64,000 nucleotides of DNA from Desulfogranum marinum (GTDB lineage: Bacteria; Desulfobacterota; Desulfobulbia; Desulfobulbales; Desulfobulbaceae): assembly GCF_016918565.1 (NCBI RefSeq), contig NZ_JAFFQD010000020.1:1-64000 (forward strand). Direction: 5' to 3'. The notes beneath the pieces are model-generated. The model ran no database searches. It saw only the letters and a list, made by a program, of their open reading frames with translations, and was not told the origin of the DNA. Position 1 is the first letter of the stretch. Each line of letters starts with the position of its first letter. The translations under genes were made by a program, and so were the position numbers. Below are positions 61,660 through 64,000 of this stretch, piece after piece.

Positions 61660-61734
61660 TCTCTTTTCCTTGTAAGAGTTAAAGTTCGGTGTAGATTGTC
61701 GGTTTTCAGCTCTTCGCTGAAAAGGTACAAATAT

Positions 61735-62475
61735 TTAACCAAAGCTTTGCATTAACGATCCCACAACAAGCTGCCAGCCGTCAACCAGGACAAAAAGTAA
61801 TAATTTAAAAGGCAGGGAGATGACAATAGGGGGCAGCATCATCATACCCATGGACATCAGCACCGAGGCGACCAGCATGTCAATCACCAGGAAAGGAACG
61901 TAAATCATAAATCCCATCTGAAAAGCAGTTTTTAGTTCAGAGAGCATGAAAGCGGGAATGAGCACCATGGTTGAAATATCTTTTTTCTCTTCAGGTTGCT
62001 CCTCTTGCGTAATTTCTATAAATAGCTGCAGCTCACTCTCCTGAACCTGGGAAAACATGAAGTCTCGCATAACGTCAACTGCTTCAGTCATTGCTTGCTG
62101 TTGAGTGATCTGTTTGTCCATGTATGGCTGGAGTGCTTTGTTATTAATGGCGTTTATCGCTGGAGCCATCACGAAAAACGTAAGAAACATGGCCATGCCG
62201 GTAATAATCTGGTTTGGCGGTGTATTTTGGGTGCCCATTGCCTGGCGAACAAAACCAAGCACAATGACGATCCGGGTAAACGATGTGGTCATCAGCAGAA
62301 TGCCCGGCGCAACCGAAAGGATAGTGAGCAGAAAGAGTATCTGCAGCCCGGTGGAGACTTCCTCCGGGGTTGCAGCATTGTTTACTCCGATGCTTAATGT
62401 AGGCAGATTTACCGCGGCAGCTATTTGTGCAAACAACAGCAACCAAGGAAGAAGGAAAATTACTTTATACCGCAT
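61735..62475 (-). CDS. fliP: Flagellar export gate protein FliP
   Basis: A 246-residue membrane protein of the FliPQR core. Signal peptide at the start (MRYKVIFLLPWLLLFAQIAAAV), then VAPGILLMTTSFTRIVIVLGFVRQAMGTQNTPPNQII and IPAFMLSELKTAFQMGFMIYVPFLVIDMLVASVLMSMGMMMLPP, both diagnostic. It overlaps fliO by 16 bp; ATG 62475 has AAGGAAAAG upstream. Confidence 0.96.
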   Translation of the reverse strand: MRYKVIFLLPWLLLFAQIAAAVNLPTLSIGVNNAATPEEVSTGLQILFLLTILSVAPGILLMTTSFTRIVIVLGFVRQAMGTQNTPPNQIITGMAMFLTFFVMAPAINAINNKALQPYMDKQITQQQAMTEAVDVMRDFMFSQVQESELQLFIEITQEEQPEEKKDISTMVLIPAFMLSELKTAFQMGFMIYVPFLVIDMLVASVLMSMGMMMLPPIVISLPFKLLLFVLVDGWQLVVGSLMQSFG

Positions 62476-62840
62476 TGCTTTTCCTTGAGTACTTCTTGAA
62501 ATTGTCGATCCTTTGCAGATGAGGAGAGGTCGGCGAGTAAATGCATACCGTTACTGCTGATACCGATGAGCAGTTCTTTCCCCTGTACTTCAATCAAGGC
62601 AAGCGTGTTTTTAGGTACTATCGGCTTGATTTCAATAACTTTTATGTTGTTTGAGCCTGTGGTGCCATAACCGATTTTTTTCCGAACCAGTGCATACAAA
62701 ATTAATATTAATCCGATGACGATAAAGAGCGCCCAGAGTGTTTTGCCAAGCATTGAGCCCATGGAATGTATTTCAGCAGCATGGGCAATAACGGGAGCCT
62801 GGAGCAGGCCGAAAGGTAAAAGTACGTACTTGCGCGGCAT
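62460..62840 (-). CDS. fliO: Flagellar protein FliO
   Basis: A 126-residue membrane-anchored helper of FliP assembly. The start is taken at ATG 62840 (MPRKYVLLPFGLLQ), which gives a signal-like first segment ending AHAAE and one inner helix (about 33-53, LWALFIVIGLILILYALV); a 42-bp longer reading (62882) overlaps fliN. The cytoplasmic half (KVIEIKPIVPKNTLALIEVQGKELLIGIS) has the FliO/MopB pattern. Confidence 0.85.
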   Translation of the reverse strand: MPRKYVLLPFGLLQAPVIAHAAEIHSMGSMLGKTLWALFIVIGLILILYALVRKKIGYGTTGSNNIKVIEIKPIVPKNTLALIEVQGKELLIGISSNGMHLLADLSSSAKDRQFQEVLKEKQCGIK

Positions 62841-62844
62841 ATTT

Positions 62845-63225
62845 TTAACCAAGCTGCTCCAGTCGATCACTTTGGCTGACAACCTCGGTTAGTTTAATAC
62901 CGAACTTATCGCCAACCTTAACGGCTTCTCCACGGGCGATAAGACGAGAGTTGACATAAAGATCCAAAGGATCACCGGCCAGTTTATCCAACTCAACCAC
63001 ATAGCCTTCTCCCATCTGGAGCAGGTCTTTTAGAAGGATTTTGGTCCTGCCGACTTCGACTGAGACCTGAAGCGGCACATCAAAAAGAAACTCCAGGTCG
63101 CGGGTACTGTTTTTCTTTTTAGCTGCGGGTGGCGCGGTCTGTGGATCCTCCAGCAGTTCTGCCGTTTCTTCCGGTTTAAGTGTGTTGTCCGGTGCGGGAG
63201 GGTTGGGGTTTTCAGTCGTTTCCAT
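62845..63225 (-). CDS. fliN: Flagellar switch protein FliN
   Basis: A 126-residue C-ring component with an acidic, disordered N-terminal 45 residues and the SpoA domain at the end: LEFLFDVPLQVSVEVGRTKILLKDLLQMGEGYVVELDKLAGDPLDLYVN. The ATG at 63223-63225 has GGAG upstream; the gene overlaps the end of fliM by 14 bp. Confidence 0.94.
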   Translation of the reverse strand: METTENPNPPAPDNTLKPEETAELLEDPQTAPPAAKKKNSTRDLEFLFDVPLQVSVEVGRTKILLKDLLQMGEGYVVELDKLAGDPLDLYVNSRLIARGEAVKVGDKFGIKLTEVVSQSDRLEQLG

Positions 63226-64000
63226 GCATATCTCCAAGTCTGCTGCTATTGTATCTTTTCGTTATGTGAAAGGCCTTCCTACCGTTTCTTTCACCGGGGA
63301 TGGCGAAAAATTTTGGCTGGTCCTCTACCACTATATGGAGCGGACGGTCCGGATCATATCCAAGGTCCAGAATATCACCTGGTTTTAACTGTAGAATGTT
63401 GCGGATGGTCATTTCCAGTAAGCCTGACCGGGCGATTACCGAACATTTCATCTCTGCAGCTTCACGGGCAAAGGAATTGGTCCAGCCATAGGCCGCCTGC
63501 GTGACTGTAACCATTTGTTTAAAGGCTTCTCTGAATGGCTCGACGGTGAGATAGGGGATGATAAAACGCATTTGTCCAGCACTCTCACCGCTTACACTGA
63601 CATTGAATGAGGCAACCAGAACTTCGGTATCTGCCTCAACTATGTTTACCAGGCGGAAGTTGTTTTCAATTTTTGTGAGACTGGGGTTGAGCTCTGTTAT
63701 CGGGTTGAAGGCCTTTTTTAAATCTTTGGTTATTCCCATCATCGTGCTCTTGAGAATGCTTATTTCAATGGGAGTAAGGGTTCTATTGGGAGTGATCGAG
63801 TCGCTGTCCACCGACGAACCAAGCATAATCTCAAGCAGGGCAAAGGCCATGGAGATATCAAAATGAAAGAGGCAACCGTATTTTAGGGGATCAGTGCTGA
63901 AAATACCGACTGCGCCTTGATTGTTCAGATCAAGCAGGCTTTGTTGAAAGGTATTGGTGGTTATTTCAGTACGTTCTACAATAAAGGATCGTTGTAGGGT
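63212..64000 (-). CDS. fliM: Flagellar switch protein FliM, partial
   Basis: C-terminal 262 codons of the switch protein; the gene enters from the right edge. The visible part includes the end of the middle (CheC-like) domain (GIFSTDPLKYGCLFHFDISMAFALLEIMLGS), ITELNPSLTKIENNFRLVNIV, and the C-terminal SpoA domain (MKCSVIARSGLLEMTIRNILQLKPGDILDLG). The frame stays open through 64000, so the ATG at 63850 is internal. FliM binds phospho-CheY through a part beyond the edge. Confidence 0.94.
   Translation of the reverse strand, partial: TLQRSFIVERTEITTNTFQQSLLDLNNQGAVGIFSTDPLKYGCLFHFDISMAFALLEIMLGSSVDSDSITPNRTLTPIEISILKSTMMGITKDLKKAFNPITELNPSLTKIENNFRLVNIVEADTEVLVASFNVSVSGESAGQMRFIIPYLTVEPFREAFKQMVTVTQAAYGWTNSFAREAAEMKCSVIARSGLLEMTIRNILQLKPGDILDLGYDPDRPLHIVVEDQPKFFAIPGERNGRKAFHITKRYNSSRLGDMHGND

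Noticed and set aside
1-64000. CRISPR array, tRNA, rRNA, phage or defence island
   Set aside because: No evenly spaced direct repeats, cloverleaf or cas/phage proteins were found on reading the intergenic regions.

Overview
The window looks like chromosome from an anaerobic, flagellated Desulfobacterota bacterium, most likely of the Desulfobulbales type. The evidence is the gene mix: an aldehyde:ferredoxin oxidoreductase start, a small Fe-S ferredoxin with an aspartate at a cluster ligand position, and a delta-proteobacterial style flagellar cluster with FlaG, FliW/CsrA, FlhF/FlhG, two flagellins and an MglA-type GTPase. This taxonomic call rests on protein resemblance and gene order only. 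I see no rRNA, tRNA, CRISPR array, transposase, prophage or plasmid gene.

Layout. Positions 1-1300 hold the start of an aor gene, a small cysteine-containing protein and a ferredoxin ending in a strong terminator. Positions 1400-8500 carry housekeeping genes on the + strand (small membrane protein, alr, argS, a short membrane protein, secA). Between the last two lie a 114-bp repeat and a decayed N-acetylglutamate-synthase-like pseudogene. Positions 8600-12740 are mostly minus strand: a PPK2 polyphosphate kinase, a metallophosphoesterase and a cardiolipin synthase, with one unknown + strand gene. Positions 12900-19180 are a tight + strand operon: argJ, a CHAD-domain protein, a ParA ATPase, SixA, a ClC chloride carrier/channel and a 60-residue CxxC protein. 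Positions 19380-22330 hold avtA and a secreted MORN-repeat protein. Positions 22770-29150 are a second + strand operon: DUF4177-like protein, M20 amidohydrolase, YbdK-type glutamate-cysteine ligase, gamma-glutamyltransferase, YejB and YejE.

From 29250 to the right edge almost everything is on the minus strand and concerns motility. Read in transcription order from the right: fliM-fliN-fliO-fliP-fliQ-fliR, then flhB-flhA-flhF-flhG-fliA and a SwrB-like membrane protein. Next come flgF-flgG-flgA-flgH-flgI-flgJ, an unknown protein, flgM-flgN, flgK-flgL, csrA-fliW, two flagellin genes, flaG-fliD-fliS and a FliT-like chaperone. Two PilZ proteins, a FliK-like protein and an FlhB C-domain paralogue follow. 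The set ends with a roadblock protein, an MglA-like GTPase and a large acidic protein.

How the parts work together. The fli/flh genes encode the C-ring and the type III export gate, and FlhF/FlhG set flagellar position and number. FliA with FlgM times late genes; sigma-28-like sites with a 16-nt spacer lie before flgK and one flagellin gene. CsrA/FliW probably controls flagellin translation. The PilZ pair offers a c-di-GMP input.

Most interesting points: (i) a roadblock-GTPase-acidic protein set next to the flagellar cluster, the last member carrying six copies of a short LD-F-F motif; (ii) a CHAD-ParA-SixA operon near a PPK2, suggesting positioning of polyphosphate granules; (iii) glutamyl-peptide enzymes fused in one operon with YejBE but without YejA or YejF; (iv) two families of small palindromic dispersed repeats that share a core sequence and interrupt the flagellar operon; (v) a decayed argA-like pseudogene beside one repeat; (vi) a SwrB-like protein directly after fliA.
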